A DNA stretch of 64,000 bases from Phytobacter palmae (GTDB lineage Bacteria; Pseudomonadota; Gammaproteobacteria; Enterobacterales; Enterobacteriaceae), in the NCBI GenBank assembly GCA_900112785.1, contig FONB01000003.1, forward strand, positions 1 to 64,000, in the 5' to 3' direction. Within the stretch, counting starts at the first letter, position 1, and each line of letters starts with the position of its first letter. The notes under the pieces were generated by a model. That model did no database searches, had not been told where the DNA came from, and worked only from the letters and a program-made list of their open reading frames with translations. This document shows positions 32,270-43,256 of the stretch, one piece after another. Both the position numbers and the translations under genes were made by a program.

Positions 32270-33202
32270 GTGAAAACACTAACAAGAAATCTCTTTCGTA
32301 CCGCCATCACCCTGGCGCTGGTTATCCTGGCTTTTATCGCTATTTTCCGTGCATGGGTGTACTACACCGAATCCCCCTGGACACGCGATGCGCGCTTTAG
32401 TGCCGATGTGGTCGCTATCGCTCCTGACGTTGCCGGGTTAATTACCGAAGTCAGCGTCCACGATAACCAACTGGTAAAAAAAGACCAGGTGCTGTTTACC
32501 ATCGATCAGCCGCGTTATCAGAAAGCGCTGGAAGAGGCCGAAGCCGATGTCGCTTACTATCAGGCGCTGGAAAGCGAAAAGCGCCGTGAGGCGGGCCGCC
32601 GTAACCAGCTTGGCGTTCAGGCGATGTCCCGCGAAGAAATAGATCAGGCCAACAACGTTCTGCAGACAGTATTACATCAGTTGGCAAAAGCGCAGGCCAC
32701 TCGTGATCTGGCAAAACTGGATCTGGAACGTACCGTGATTCGCGCCCCGGCCGATGGCTGGATTACCAATCTGAATGTTTATGCCGGTGAGTTCATTACC
32801 CGTGGTTCAACTGCCGTCGCGTTGGTCAAACAGAACTCCTTCTATGTTCAGGCCTATATGGAAGAGACCAAGCTCGAAGGCGTTCATCCGGGCTTCCGCG
32901 CTGAAATTACCCCGCTGGGCAGCAACCGCGTTCTGAAAGGCACGGTGGAGAGTGTGGCCGCCGGTGTGACCAACGCCAGCAGCAGCAATGACAGTAAAGG
33001 TATGGCGACGATTGACTCGAACCTTGAATGGGTACGTCTGGCGCAACGCGTGCCGGTACGTATTCGCCTGGATGAGCAGCAGGGAAATCTTTGGCCTGCA
33101 GGCACGACGGCCACGGTTGTGGTAACGGGTCAAACCGATCGCGATGAGAGCCACGACTCTTTCTTCCGCAAACTGGCTCATCGCCTGCGTGAGTTTGGTT
33201 AA
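32270..33202 (+). CDS. aaeA: Aromatic carboxylic acid efflux membrane-fusion protein AaeA
   Basis: Periplasmic adaptor of the AaeAB efflux system, which exports p-hydroxybenzoate and related acids as a metabolic relief valve. 310 residues, starting at a GTG (32270) 7 nt after aaeX with GAGG upstream; this matches E. coli MKTLxRxxxRTAIT. One N-terminal membrane anchor, then the HlyD-type lipoyl halves ([22 protein letters not shown]), an alpha-hairpin and a beta-barrel. Frames upstream are not real. Confidence 0.95.
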   Translation: MKTLTRNLFRTAITLALVILAFIAIFRAWVYYTESPWTRDARFSADVVAIAPDVAGLITEVSVHDNQLVKKDQVLFTIDQPRYQKALEEAEADVAYYQALESEKRREAGRRNQLGVQAMSREEIDQANNVLQTVLHQLAKAQATRDLAKLDLERTVIRAPADGWITNLNVYAGEFITRGSTAVALVKQNSFYVQAYMEETKLEGVHPGFRAEITPLGSNRVLKGTVESVAAGVTNASSSNDSKGMATIDSNLEWVRLAQRVPVRIRLDEQQGNLWPAGTTATVVVTGQTDRDESHDSFFRKLAHRLREFG

Positions 33203-33207
33203 TTACT

Positions 33208-35175
33208 ATGGCTATGTTTTCCATCGCCAGCTACCACGTTCGCTTCGCGCTAAAACTCGCGTGCGCTATCGTACTGGCACTTTTCGTCGGCTTTCATTTT
33301 CAACTGGAAACACCGCGCTGGGCGGTGTTGACTGCAGCGATTGTGGCGGCGGGACCGGCTTTTGCTGCCGGGGGAGAACCCTGGTCGGGCGCAATTCGTT
33401 ATCGCGGTATGCTGCGTATTATCGGTACCTTTATTGGTAGTATCGCCGCTCTGACCATCATTATCGCCATGATCCGCGCTCCATTCTTAATGCTGACGGT
33501 GTGTTGTATCTGGGCGGGTTTTTGTACCTGGCTTTCTTCGCTCGTCCGGGTGGTGAACTCTTATGCCTGGGGACTGGCGGGCTATACGGCGCTGATCATT
33601 GTTGTAACGATCCAGAGCGAGCCGCTACTGGCACCCCAGTTTGCCGTTGAGCGTTGCAGTGAAATCGTAATCGGTATCGTCTGCGCCATCGCGGCAGATT
33701 TGCTGTTTTCTCCCCGTTCGATCAAACGCGAGATTGACCGCGAGCTGGATAGCCTGCTGGTGGCCCAATACCAGTTAATGCAGATGTGCATTAAACATGG
33801 CGATCCCGAAAGTGTGGATAAAGCATGGGGAGCGCTGGTGCGTCGCACGACTGCCCTTGAAGGTATGCGCAGCAATCTTAAAATTGAGTCCTCGCGCTGG
33901 GGGCGTGCCAACCGTCGTCTGACAGCGATCAATACCTTGTCGCTGACGCTGATTACCCAGGCGTGTGAAACGTATCTGATCCAGAATACGCGCCCCGAGC
34001 TGATTACCGACACGTTTCGTGAGCTTTTTGATGAACCTGTAGAAACCGTCCAGGATGTTCACAGGCAAATGAAGCGGATGCGCCGGGTGATTGCCTGGAC
34101 CGGTGAACGAGAAACACCTGTCACCATTTACAGCTGGGTCGGTGCGGCAACGCGGTATCTACTGCTCAAACGCGGCGTGGTGAGCAACACCAAAATCAGC
34201 GCGACGGAAGAAGAGGTTCTCCGTGGTGAAGTGGTCATCAAACCGGCGTCGGCGGAGCGCCATCATGCGATGGTCAACTTCTGGCGTACCACCTTATCCT
34301 GCGGGTTAGGAACTTTGTTCTGGTTGTGGAGTGGCTGGACTTCCGGTAGTGGAACCATGGTGATGATCGCTGTGGTGACGTCGCTGGCAATGCGTCTGCC
34401 AAATCCGAAAATGGTGGCCATGGATTTTCTGATAGGTACGTTGGTCGCCCTGCCGGTCGGTGCGCTCTATTTTCTGTTTATTATTCCCTCGACGCAGCAG
34501 AGCATGCTGTTGCTCTGTATCAGCCTGGCTGTGCTGGCTTTTTTTGCCGGTGTCGAGGTGCAGAAACGGCGGCTGGGATCGTTGGGGGCGCTGGCAAGTA
34601 CCATCAACATCATTGTGCTTGATAACCCGATGACCTTTAAATTCAGTCAATTTCTTGATAATGCGCTTGGGCAAATTATCGGCTGTGGGCTGGCGCTGAT
34701 CGTCATTTTGCTGGTGCGGGATAATTCGCAGGCACGAACCGGACGTATGTTGCTCAACCAGTTTGTCTCGGCGGCCGTCTCGGCGATGACAACCAACAGC
34801 GCGCGACGGAAAGAGAACCATCTGCCTGCGCTCTACCAGCAGCTATTTTTATTGTTGAATAAATTTCCTGGCGATGTGGCGAAATTCCGCCTGGCGCTGA
34901 CATTAATCATCGCTCATCAGCGTTTACGTGATGCGCCTGTGCCGGTGAATGATGATCTCTCTGCATTCCATCGACAGCTTCGCCGTACGGCAGATAGTGT
35001 CATATCTGCTGGTTCGGACAGTAAACGACGGCGTTATTTCTCGCAGTTGCTGGAGGAGCTGGAGGTCTATCAGGAGAAGTTACACCACTGGGATGCGCCG
35101 CCACAGGTGACAGAACCGGTAAAACGACTTACCGGGATGCTACACAAATATCAGCATGCGCTAACCAGCAGCTAG
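33208..35175 (+). CDS. aaeB: Aromatic carboxylic acid efflux inner-membrane subunit AaeB
   Basis: Inner-membrane pump of the ArAE family. 655 residues, the E. coli length. Two blocks of about five to six membrane segments (about 10-160 and 360-500) are each followed by a soluble cytoplasmic domain, the FUSC arrangement. It lies 5 nt after aaeA. It is the last gene of aaeXAB, closed by a terminator at 35181. Confidence 0.96.
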   Translation: MAMFSIASYHVRFALKLACAIVLALFVGFHFQLETPRWAVLTAAIVAAGPAFAAGGEPWSGAIRYRGMLRIIGTFIGSIAALTIIIAMIRAPFLMLTVCCIWAGFCTWLSSLVRVVNSYAWGLAGYTALIIVVTIQSEPLLAPQFAVERCSEIVIGIVCAIAADLLFSPRSIKREIDRELDSLLVAQYQLMQMCIKHGDPESVDKAWGALVRRTTALEGMRSNLKIESSRWGRANRRLTAINTLSLTLITQACETYLIQNTRPELITDTFRELFDEPVETVQDVHRQMKRMRRVIAWTGERETPVTIYSWVGAATRYLLLKRGVVSNTKISATEEEVLRGEVVIKPASAERHHAMVNFWRTTLSCGLGTLFWLWSGWTSGSGTMVMIAVVTSLAMRLPNPKMVAMDFLIGTLVALPVGALYFLFIIPSTQQSMLLLCISLAVLAFFAGVEVQKRRLGSLGALASTINIIVLDNPMTFKFSQFLDNALGQIIGCGLALIVILLVRDNSQARTGRMLLNQFVSAAVSAMTTNSARRKENHLPALYQQLFLLLNKFPGDVAKFRLALTLIIAHQRLRDAPVPVNDDLSAFHRQLRRTADSVISAGSDSKRRRYFSQLLEELEVYQEKLHHWDAPPQVTEPVKRLTGMLHKYQHALTSS

Positions 35176-35180
35176 AGCCG

Positions 35181-35209
35181 AAACCGACGCCAGAAGCGTC
35201 GGTTTTTTT
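35181..35209 (+). terminator. aaeXAB terminator
   Basis: The stem AAACCGACGC / GCGTCGGTTT followed by TTTTT, 5 nt after the aaeB stop codon. Confidence 0.92.
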
Positions 35210-35258
35210 ATGGCTATACTTTACAGGAGCTTTTGTTAATCACAGATCAGGAGGACAA

Positions 35259-36713
35259 ATGACAACGCAGGCATTGCAGGACAGCGAACTGTTCCAGACT
35301 GGCTATCTTGTCGATGGTGTCTGGAAATCGTTGGACACGACATTTGACGTACTGAACCCGGCAACTGGCGAGGTTATTGTAAAAGTAGCGAAAGCCGGCA
35401 AAAAAGAGACCGAAGCCGCTATCGCCGCAGCGACGAGGGCTTTTCCTGCCTGGCGTGCGAAAACTGCAAAAGAGCGTTCTGCCATCCTTTATCGCTGGTA
35501 CGAATTGATTATTGAAAACAAAAGCTGGCTGGGAAGGCTTATGACCACCGAACAGGGCAAGCCGTTAAAAGAAGCCGAAGGTGAGGTGGAATATGCTGCA
35601 AGCTTTATCCAATGGTTCGCCGAGCAAGCGAAACGTGCTAATGGCGAAATTATTCCGCCGATAAAACCCGGATCGCGTATTTTTGCCACCCGCGAACCGA
35701 TAGGCGTGGTGGCAGCGATAACCCCCTGGAACTTCCCGATGGCAATGTTGACCCGTAAGCTGGGACCTGCGTTAGCCGCAGGATGTACGGGGGTGATTAA
35801 ACCTGCCAATAACACGCCGTTGAGTGCTTTTGCGCTCCTGGCGCTGGCAAAAAAAGCGGGTGTACCCGACGGTGTGCTAAATGCGGTTGCCGGGAATACA
35901 TCGGAAATCAGCGACGCGATCATGGCGAGCCATGATGTGCGCAAAATTTCCTTTACCGGATCTACCGCCGTGGGCAAAACGTTGATGCGTAACGCGGCGG
36001 AAACCATGAAGAAAGTCTCGATGGAACTCGGGGGTAACGCGCCTTATATCGTCTTTGAAGACGCTGATATTGATGCGGCGGTCAAAGGAGCAATTGCCAA
36101 CAAATTCCGTAATGCCGGGCAAGTATGTGTGAGCGTAAACCGTTTCTATATTCATGAATCGGTATATGACACCTTCACCCAGAAACTGGCAGAGGCGGTT
36201 AATGCCCTCAAGGTCGGGAACGGTCTTGACGACGGCGTAGTCGTCGGCCCACTTATTGAAGCGTCTGCGGTGGAGAAAGTGCGTGAACACGTAGAAGATG
36301 CCGTCGCTAAGGGGGCGAAGATTCTGGCAGGGGGTAAAGCGCACATGCTGGGGGGAAATTTCTGGCAACCCACTGTGCTGGGTGATTGCAGCGATGGCAT
36401 GAAGCTGGCGAATGAAGAGACTTTTGGCCCGGTTGCCGCCTGTTTTCGCTTTACGACCGAAGATGAAGTCATCCAGCGCGCTAACGCAACGCCATTTGGC
36501 CTGGCAGCCTATTTTTACACCCAAAACTTATCCCGCGTATTTCGCGTCTCCCAGGCAATTGAAAGTGGGATGATTGGTATTAATGAATGTGCGGTATCCA
36601 CTGAACTTGGCCCATTTGGCGGCGTAAAAGAGTCCGGCCTCGGGCGGGAAGGCTCCGTTCTGGGGCTTGAAGAGTTTATGGAAGTCAAAACCCTGCATCT
36701 TGGGGGCTTGTAA
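35259..36713 (+). CDS. GabD-type (succinate-)semialdehyde dehydrogenase
   Basis: NAD(P)-dependent aldehyde dehydrogenase of 484 residues, similar along its length to E. coli GabD. Visible parts: TPWNFP at 155-160 (oxyanion asparagine N158), the nucleotide motif FTGSTAVG at 232-239, general-base glutamate E256 in MELGG, and the catalytic cysteine C290 in NAGQVC. AGGAGG lies just before the ATG. There is no gabT or gabP nearby. It is not at this spot in E. coli, where yhcO follows aaeB. The substrate could be succinate semialdehyde or another semialdehyde; its position behind an aromatic-acid efflux operon is suggestive only. Confidence 0.9.
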   Translation: MTTQALQDSELFQTGYLVDGVWKSLDTTFDVLNPATGEVIVKVAKAGKKETEAAIAAATRAFPAWRAKTAKERSAILYRWYELIIENKSWLGRLMTTEQGKPLKEAEGEVEYAASFIQWFAEQAKRANGEIIPPIKPGSRIFATREPIGVVAAITPWNFPMAMLTRKLGPALAAGCTGVIKPANNTPLSAFALLALAKKAGVPDGVLNAVAGNTSEISDAIMASHDVRKISFTGSTAVGKTLMRNAAETMKKVSMELGGNAPYIVFEDADIDAAVKGAIANKFRNAGQVCVSVNRFYIHESVYDTFTQKLAEAVNALKVGNGLDDGVVVGPLIEASAVEKVREHVEDAVAKGAKILAGGKAHMLGGNFWQPTVLGDCSDGMKLANEETFGPVAACFRFTTEDEVIQRANATPFGLAAYFYTQNLSRVFRVSQAIESGMIGINECAVSTELGPFGGVKESGLGREGSVLGLEEFMEVKTLHLGGL

Positions 36714-36718
36714 TGCAA

Positions 36719-36738
36719 CGGGTGGCGTAAGCCACCCG
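36719..36738. other. Hairpin after the semialdehyde dehydrogenase gene
   Basis: A perfect 8-bp stem, CGGGTGGC-GTAA-GCCACCCG, without a T tract. It lies 3 nt after the stop codon and 20 nt before yhcO. It may be a REP-like stabilising element. Confidence 0.6.
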
Positions 36739-36758
36739 ACAGGTCTGGATGGCGGATA

Positions 36759-37025
36759 ATGAATATCTCTACCTTCGATTTTGCTGAAATAGACACTCAA
36801 AATACGTTCTATCGTGAATTTTCCCGCCGGTTTGCTCTCGAAGGAGTCAGCATTACCGATCTGGATTCATTATGGATAGTGGTCACGGAAAAGTTGCCAT
36901 TGCCGGTTGAAATTGAGTTCATTCATCTTAACGAAACGCAGCGGCGTCGTTTCGGCGCGCTAATTCTATTGTTTGATGAAGCAGAGGAAGAGCTGGAAGG
37001 CCAGTTGCGTTTTAACGTGCGTTAA
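36759..37025 (+). CDS. yhcO: Barstar-like protein YhcO
   Basis: An 88-residue acidic protein of the barstar (barnase inhibitor) family, pI clearly low. The conserved LDSLWxVxxxxLPLPxEIEF segment and the C-terminal [20 protein letters not shown] match E. coli YhcO. No barnase-like nuclease is encoded nearby, so the target RNase, if any, is unknown. It stands convergent to the yhcN-like genes. Confidence 0.93.
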   Translation: MNISTFDFAEIDTQNTFYREFSRRFALEGVSITDLDSLWIVVTEKLPLPVEIEFIHLNETQRRRFGALILLFDEAEEELEGQLRFNVR

Positions 37026-37032
37026 TGCAGCC

Positions 37033-37060
37033 CATAAAAAAGCCCCCGACAGGCGGGGGC
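37033..37060. terminator. Terminator between yhcO and the yhcN-like gene
   Basis: The stem GCCCCCG-ACAGG-CGGGGGC has an adjoining T6 tract when read on the minus strand, so it ends the yhcN-like transcript. It may also hinder yhcO read-through. Confidence 0.8.
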
Positions 37061-37086
37061 AAGTCGTCGGAGTAGACGACGAGGGT

Positions 37087-37350
37087 TTATTTGTAGAGTT
37101 CCGCCGTTGCGTGCCAGGTATCACCTTCCTGGAGCTCGGTCACGCGATAGGCTTTCGCACCAGCCGCATCCGCCTTCGCAGACAGTTCATCACGGATGCT
37201 CATTGGAGAGCTTGCGGTCTGGGAAACCGAAATGGAGCCCATGGCCTGCATATTTTGCGTTTGATTATCGGACAGTTGGGTAGCTGCGCTGGCGCCAAAT
37301 GAGATCAGTGAAGCTAAACCAAGGGCTGCGATGATTACGTTACGTTTCAT
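37087..37350 (-). CDS. YhcN/BhsA/McbA-family periplasmic protein (second copy)
   Basis: An 87-residue protein from the start at 37350, with GGAG 8 nt upstream. The signal peptide is cleaved near SAA. The DUF1471 signature is GSISVSQTASSPMSIRDELSAKADAAGAKAYRV with the ending GDTWHATAELYK, quoted in part as ASSPMSIRDELSAKADAAGA. It is a clear paralogue of the gene at 37446, with an identical HATAELYK end. Family members respond to acid, peroxide, chlorine or metals. E. coli has only one yhcN here; a tandem pair occurs in Salmonella. Confidence 0.9.
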   Translation of the reverse strand: MKRNVIIAALGLASLISFGASAATQLSDNQTQNMQAMGSISVSQTASSPMSIRDELSAKADAAGAKAYRVTELQEGDTWHATAELYK

Positions 37351-37445
37351 TGTCTTTCTCCTCAATACTCAACGGCGAGAAGGTTTATACCGCTATTTTT
37401 ATTCCTGGTGCCGTTGAGCGATGATGACATAGGGTAGTCGGTTAA

Positions 37446-37709
37446 TTATTTATACAGCTCAGCAGTGGCGTGCCAGCTATCGCCTGTACGTGCTTCGATG
37501 ATGCGATAAGAAGACGCACCCTGCTCATCCGCTTTTTTGTTCAGTTCTGCACGCATATCCATGGGGGATGATGCAACGCCGCCGACTGAGACGGTGCCTA
37601 ATGACTGGCGGTTTTGCGCCTGGTCAGCATCAATAGAGCTCGCCGCAAATGCGCCAAATGACAGAACAGAAAGGATGCTGAGAGTTGCTACAGTTGATTT
37701 GATTTTCAT
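37446..37709 (-). CDS. yhcN: Periplasmic stress protein YhcN
   Basis: An 87-residue protein that matches E. coli YhcN: MKIKSTVATLSILSVLSFG signal peptide cleaved after FAA, then the DUF1471 fold with GTVSVGGVASSPMDMRAEL. In E. coli it is linked to acid and peroxide tolerance. The start at 37709 is chosen over 37766 by alignment to E. coli and because an AGGTAAAC sequence precedes it. The paralogue at 37087 follows on the same strand after 95 nt, so they may share a transcript. Confidence 0.93.
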   Translation of the reverse strand: MKIKSTVATLSILSVLSFGAFAASSIDADQAQNRQSLGTVSVGGVASSPMDMRAELNKKADEQGASSYRIIEARTGDSWHATAELYK

Positions 37710-38069
37710 AATGTTTACCTCGTCGAATCGTAATTCCTGAGGGCTTTGTTTCGTGACCCTCATCACAAAATCAAGTATACACTAATAACGTGTAAAATTA
37801 ATACTGAGCTAATTATTGCCATTGTAAGTAAGTGGTAAAGAAACCTTTTTTTATAGTCAAAAAGGCATAAAAAACGGGGGTTCATAATCTTCTTTGATTT
37901 TTTTATCTATGAAAATCAATGAAATGCGTGATTTTGATTTTTTGTGCGAAAACATTCATTGCGTGAATGGAATGCGAAGGAAATTCGCACATTGTGTTAA
38001 AAACAAGGGAGGAAGAGAGAGGAGCCCGACAGAGACGTTCTTCCCCGGCACGAAACCGGGGGGAATGAA
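37710..38069. promoter_or_regulatory. yhcN upstream region and argR 3' hairpin
   Basis: 360 nt, very A+T-rich at 37780-37960, presumably the yhcN promoter and stress-responsive sites (no motif assigned). At 38042-38061 the stem CCCCGG...CCGGGG lies just after argR and may act as its terminator, although no T tract follows. No gene is seen. Confidence 0.55.
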
Positions 38070-38543
<474 letters not shown>

Positions 38544-38567
38544 TCACCCGTATTAAGGCCGTGAAAA

Positions 38568-38604
38568 CTACATTATTATGCACATGGATGAATTTTTATG
38601 CAAA
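38568..38604 (-). promoter_or_regulatory. Two ARG boxes (ArgR operator) in the argR promoter
   Basis: Read on the minus strand, TTTGCATAAAAATTCATC (38604-38587) and ATGTGCATAATAATGTAG (38585-38568) are adjacent 18-bp boxes near the consensus TGAAT-N4-ATTCA. They sit as in E. coli, where ArgR represses its own gene. Confidence 0.88.
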
Positions 38605-39884
<1,280 letters not shown>

Positions 39885-39929
39885 ATAGCCGCCGTCGTCT
39901 GGTGCGCCGTTTGCCTCCAGAGATACGCA

Positions 39930-39963
39930 AAAAAACCGGAGTTCATTGGACTCCGGTTTTTTA
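39930..39963. terminator. Bidirectional terminator between mdh and degS
   Basis: The stem AAAACCGGAGT / ACTCCGGTTTT with A and T tracts on either side, between convergent mdh and degS. Confidence 0.92.
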
Positions 39964-39969
39964 TTGCTG

Positions 39970-41037
39970 TTAGTTGGTCGCAGGATATTCCTGGATTGTG
40001 ACCTGCAATTTCAGTTTCTTATCATCACGCATCACCTCTACCGGGATTTCTGAGCCAGGACGGATTTCCGCGACCTGGTCCATGGTTTCCAGAGCAGAGA
40101 CCGCAGGCTTACCATTTACGCTGACAATAACATCATTTACCTGAATACCTGCCCGGGCTGCCGGACCATCAGGCGAGACTTCATTGACCACAATTCCCTG
40201 AATCTGATCGATACCGCCGCTCTGGGTATGCATGGGGGCAATTTCTCTCCCGCCGATGCCGATATAGCCACGGATCACCCGACCATCGCGAATCAACTTA
40301 TCCATTATTTTCGTCGCGAGCTGGAAGGGGATAGCGAAGCCAATGCCTTCCGGCGTCTCGCCATCATTGCTCTTGTCGAAGGAGAGTGTGTTGATCCCCA
40401 TTAACTCCCCCAGCGAGTTCACCAGCGCACCGCCGGAGTTACCGTGGTTGATAGAGGCGTCTGTTTGCAGAAAATTTTGTCGGCCGGTAGGGTTCAGCCC
40501 AATTCGCCCGGTGGCGCTGATGATCCCCTGGGTAATGGTTTGCCCCAGGTTATATGGGTTACCAATCGCCAATACCACATCACCAATGTGCGGTACACGA
40601 TGTGGATTGATCGGAATGACCGGCAGTCCGCCTGTGGCGTTAATTTTCAGTACTGCCAGATCAGTAAGGGAGTCTGAACCTACCAGCAGCGCTTCAAAAA
40701 CGCGGCCATCCTGCAAGGCAACGATAATCTGATCCGCATCGTTGATAACATGTTTATTCGTAACGATATAGCCGCGTTGGTCCATGATCACACCGGAACC
40801 GAGGGTACGGATTTCCAGGCGATTATGCGATGACGTATTCATACTGCGGTTATAGACATAGACCACTGCGGGCGCAGCGCGGCGAACCGCCGGGTTATAG
40901 CTCGCGGGCGTTTCATCGGTACTGTCAAATTGCGTTGTGGTTAGCGGGTTATGCTGGCGTAGCGAAGGCAGGGCGGCGAGGATAATGCCACCAACCATCA
41001 AACCAATTGCCACCGAGCGTAGGAGCTTCAAAAACAT
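39970..41037 (-). CDS. degS: Site-1 protease DegS
   Basis: Inner-membrane-anchored periplasmic serine protease. It senses unfolded outer-membrane protein C-termini by its PDZ domain and cleaves RseA, starting the sigma-E response. 355 residues from 41037, matching E. coli. The frame start at 41073 adds 12 non-conserved residues. Membrane anchor about 5-25; catalytic triad H96, D126 and S201 (GNSGGA); one PDZ domain after residue ~255. It is 90 nt downstream of degQ. Confidence 0.96.
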   Translation of the reverse strand: MFLKLLRSVAIGLMVGGIILAALPSLRQHNPLTTTQFDSTDETPASYNPAVRRAAPAVVYVYNRSMNTSSHNRLEIRTLGSGVIMDQRGYIVTNKHVINDADQIIVALQDGRVFEALLVGSDSLTDLAVLKINATGGLPVIPINPHRVPHIGDVVLAIGNPYNLGQTITQGIISATGRIGLNPTGRQNFLQTDASINHGNSGGALVNSLGELMGINTLSFDKSNDGETPEGIGFAIPFQLATKIMDKLIRDGRVIRGYIGIGGREIAPMHTQSGGIDQIQGIVVNEVSPDGPAARAGIQVNDVIVSVNGKPAVSALETMDQVAEIRPGSEIPVEVMRDDKKLKLQVTIQEYPATN

Positions 41038-41085
41038 GATGCGGGCGTCGTCATTAGGGAGTCGCAGCAGCATAGCACGAGTTTT

Positions 41086-41115
41086 CCGGACATCACATGC
41101 AGCGGTGATGTCCGG
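41086..41115. other. Perfect 11-bp hairpin between degQ and degS
   Basis: CCGGACATCAC / GTGATGTCCGG with an 8-nt loop and no T tract on the minus strand. It may stabilise degQ mRNA or attenuate degS. Confidence 0.65.
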
Positions 41116-41127
41116 GATCGCATTTGC

Positions 41128-42498
41128 TTAACGTAGTAATAAATAGAGTGTTTCATTGCCACGGATGATTTGCAGGGCAATTACTGACGGTTTAGTTTCA
41201 AGGATCTTGCGCAGCTCGGCAATGGACTGTACCTGTGTACGGTTAATGCCAATAATGACATCATCCTTACGCAGGCCTGCCTGAGCGGCCGCGCTGCCTT
41301 TTTCGACGTTCTCAATGTTGATACCTTTTGTCCCGTCTTTGAGTTGACCATCACTCAACGAGGCGCCCTGCAGTGCCGGGGAGATCAGTTCCGCGCTGGC
41401 GGAAGATGAAGTGCTTTTATCCAGCGTCACTTCAACATCCTGCGGTTTGCCATCACGCAGGATGCCTAACTTCACTTTTGCGCCCGGTTCCGTCGTTGCA
41501 ATGCGGGAACGCAGCTCGGCAAAGCTATTCAGCGGCTTGTCATTAAGGCTGACAATCACGTCGCCAGATTTAATGCCTGCTTTCGCTGAGCCTGAGTTTG
41601 GTAATACCTCGCTGACAAAGGCGCCGCGTTGCACATTCAGGTTAAAAGCTTTGGCGATATCAGCACTCATCTCCGTACCTTTAATACCCAGCAGACCGCG
41701 TTTGATTTCGCCGAACTGAATCAACTGGCGAGAGAGAGTTTGTGCCATATTACTGGGTATGGCAAAACCGATACCGACGCTGCCGCCGCTCGGTGCAAGG
41801 ATTGCGGTGTTGATACCAATAAGCTCACCGTTCAGGTTCAGCAGTGCGCCGCCGGAGTTACCACGATTTATAGAGGCATCTGTCTGGATAAAGTTTTCCA
41901 GCCCTTCGAGATTAAGTCCGCTTCGACCCAGCGCAGAAACAATCCCGGATGTCGCTGTTTGCCCCAGTCCGAATGGGTTTCCGACTGCCACGACAAAGTC
42001 ACCCACCCTTAATTTATCGGAATCGGCGATAGTGATTTGCGTCAGGTTACTGGGGTTTTGTAGCTGCAACAGCGCAATGTCGCTTTGATCGTCGCCGCCA
42101 ATCAGTTTGGCCTCAAACTCGCGACCATCATTGAGCTGGACATTGATTTTTTGCGCCTGGTTAATGACGTGGTTATTCGTCAGCACGTAACCTTTTGCTG
42201 CATCGATAATGACCCCGGAACCCAACCCCTCAAAAGGCTGAGCCTGCTGCTGTTCGGGCAGCTCGTCGCCAAAATATTTTTTCAGTTCATCAGGGACTTT
42301 TTGTCCTTGTACCGCTGTACCTTCCACCTGCACGCTCACCACGGCAGGTAAAACTTTTTCCAGCACTGGCGCGAGGCTGGGAACCGCTCCCTGGCCTGGA
42401 ACCTGTGATGGCATCGCAGCCATAGTCTGGATGGGTGCCGAGAGAGATAACCCGACACTTAACGCTAACGCACTCAACAGCTGGGTTTGTTTCTTCAT
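41128..42498 (-). CDS. degQ: Periplasmic serine endoprotease DegQ
   Basis: HtrA-family protease and chaperone that degrades unfolded periplasmic proteins. 456 residues from 42498 (E. coli 455). The signal peptide is cleaved after QTMA near 27. Triad H110, D140 and S215 (GNSGGA), then two PDZ domains (about 265-355 and 365-456). The longer frame from 42543 is not conserved. It has its own promoter region between 42499 and 42623. Confidence 0.96.
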   Translation of the reverse strand: MKKQTQLLSALALSVGLSLSAPIQTMAAMPSQVPGQGAVPSLAPVLEKVLPAVVSVQVEGTAVQGQKVPDELKKYFGDELPEQQQAQPFEGLGSGVIIDAAKGYVLTNNHVINQAQKINVQLNDGREFEAKLIGGDDQSDIALLQLQNPSNLTQITIADSDKLRVGDFVVAVGNPFGLGQTATSGIVSALGRSGLNLEGLENFIQTDASINRGNSGGALLNLNGELIGINTAILAPSGGSVGIGFAIPSNMAQTLSRQLIQFGEIKRGLLGIKGTEMSADIAKAFNLNVQRGAFVSEVLPNSGSAKAGIKSGDVIVSLNDKPLNSFAELRSRIATTEPGAKVKLGILRDGKPQDVEVTLDKSTSSSASAELISPALQGASLSDGQLKDGTKGINIENVEKGSAAAQAGLRKDDVIIGINRTQVQSIAELRKILETKPSVIALQIIRGNETLYLLLR

Positions 42499-42623
42499 TG
42501 ATGCTGGCTCTCGCAACCTAAAGTGAAAGGGAAAACGATGCAAAACAGTTTGATGTTATTGAAATTTCAATCGGGTAACAATGAGGTTAATAACTAAATA
42601 ATAGCTGTGATTATATAGACAAG

Positions 42624-42646
42624 ACGGGCGCAACCTGTGCGCCCGT
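42624..42646. terminator. zapG-degQ intergenic hairpin
   Basis: The stem ACGGGCGCA / TGCGCCCGT with a 5-nt loop, 22 nt beyond the zapG stop codon. The T-rich tail on the minus strand is interrupted, so it is a probable but weak terminator. Confidence 0.6.
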
Positions 42647-42668
42647 TAAAAATGCGGAAATATAGTGA

Positions 42669-43067
42669 TTATTTGCGGTTTGCATTGGCGCGCAGCAGGC
42701 CGGAGGCACCTTCGGAATAATCGCGAGGAATCTGCACCGGCGCCTGATCGTTGCCCGCTTCGGACTCCGCCAGACGGTTACGGAAAGGGTTCTCCTCAGC
42801 AGACATTTCCGGCAGTAAGCTGCTGGAGCTTTTTGCCATGTGCTGATAAAGCTGGCGGTAATCATGCGCCATATTATCGAGAAGTTCTGCGCTGCGAGCG
42901 AAGTGATTGACCAGCTCTTCACGGTACTCTTCAAGTTCTGCTTTATTTTTTTCCAGCTCGTACTGCATTGCCTGTTGCTGGCGTAATTTCCGGTTTCCAA
43001 AACGCATGGCCACAGCACCAATGATGACGCCGACGACTAACCCAATTAGCGCGTATTCCCAGGTCAT
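42669..43067 (-). CDS. zapG: Z-ring-associated envelope protein ZapG (YhcB)
   Basis: A 132-residue inner-membrane protein (DUF1043). One N-terminal membrane segment (YALIGLVVGVIIGAVAM) is followed by a coiled coil (about 27-80) and a low-complexity tail. It links division, elongation and envelope synthesis in E. coli. The start at 43067 has GGGAG upstream and matches E. coli MTWEYALIG; the start at 43112 is rejected. It is divergent from zapE. Confidence 0.95.
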   Translation of the reverse strand: MTWEYALIGLVVGVIIGAVAMRFGNRKLRQQQAMQYELEKNKAELEEYREELVNHFARSAELLDNMAHDYRQLYQHMAKSSSSLLPEMSAEENPFRNRLAESEAGNDQAPVQIPRDYSEGASGLLRANANRK

Positions 43068-43256
43068 GTACTTCTCCCATTGTCTTATGGTTCCGTAGGG
43101 TAATAGCTGCAAGCTCCTTGCCTGCGCCTGATTATGCCACTATAACCGCTATTCGCGCAGAAGTGGAATCCCGACGCGGCATCGCGTAGGGTAGAACGAC
43201 CTTTTTTTCGCCAACCCTGTGGGCAGGATCGATTTTCAAGGAATAACGATAACACC

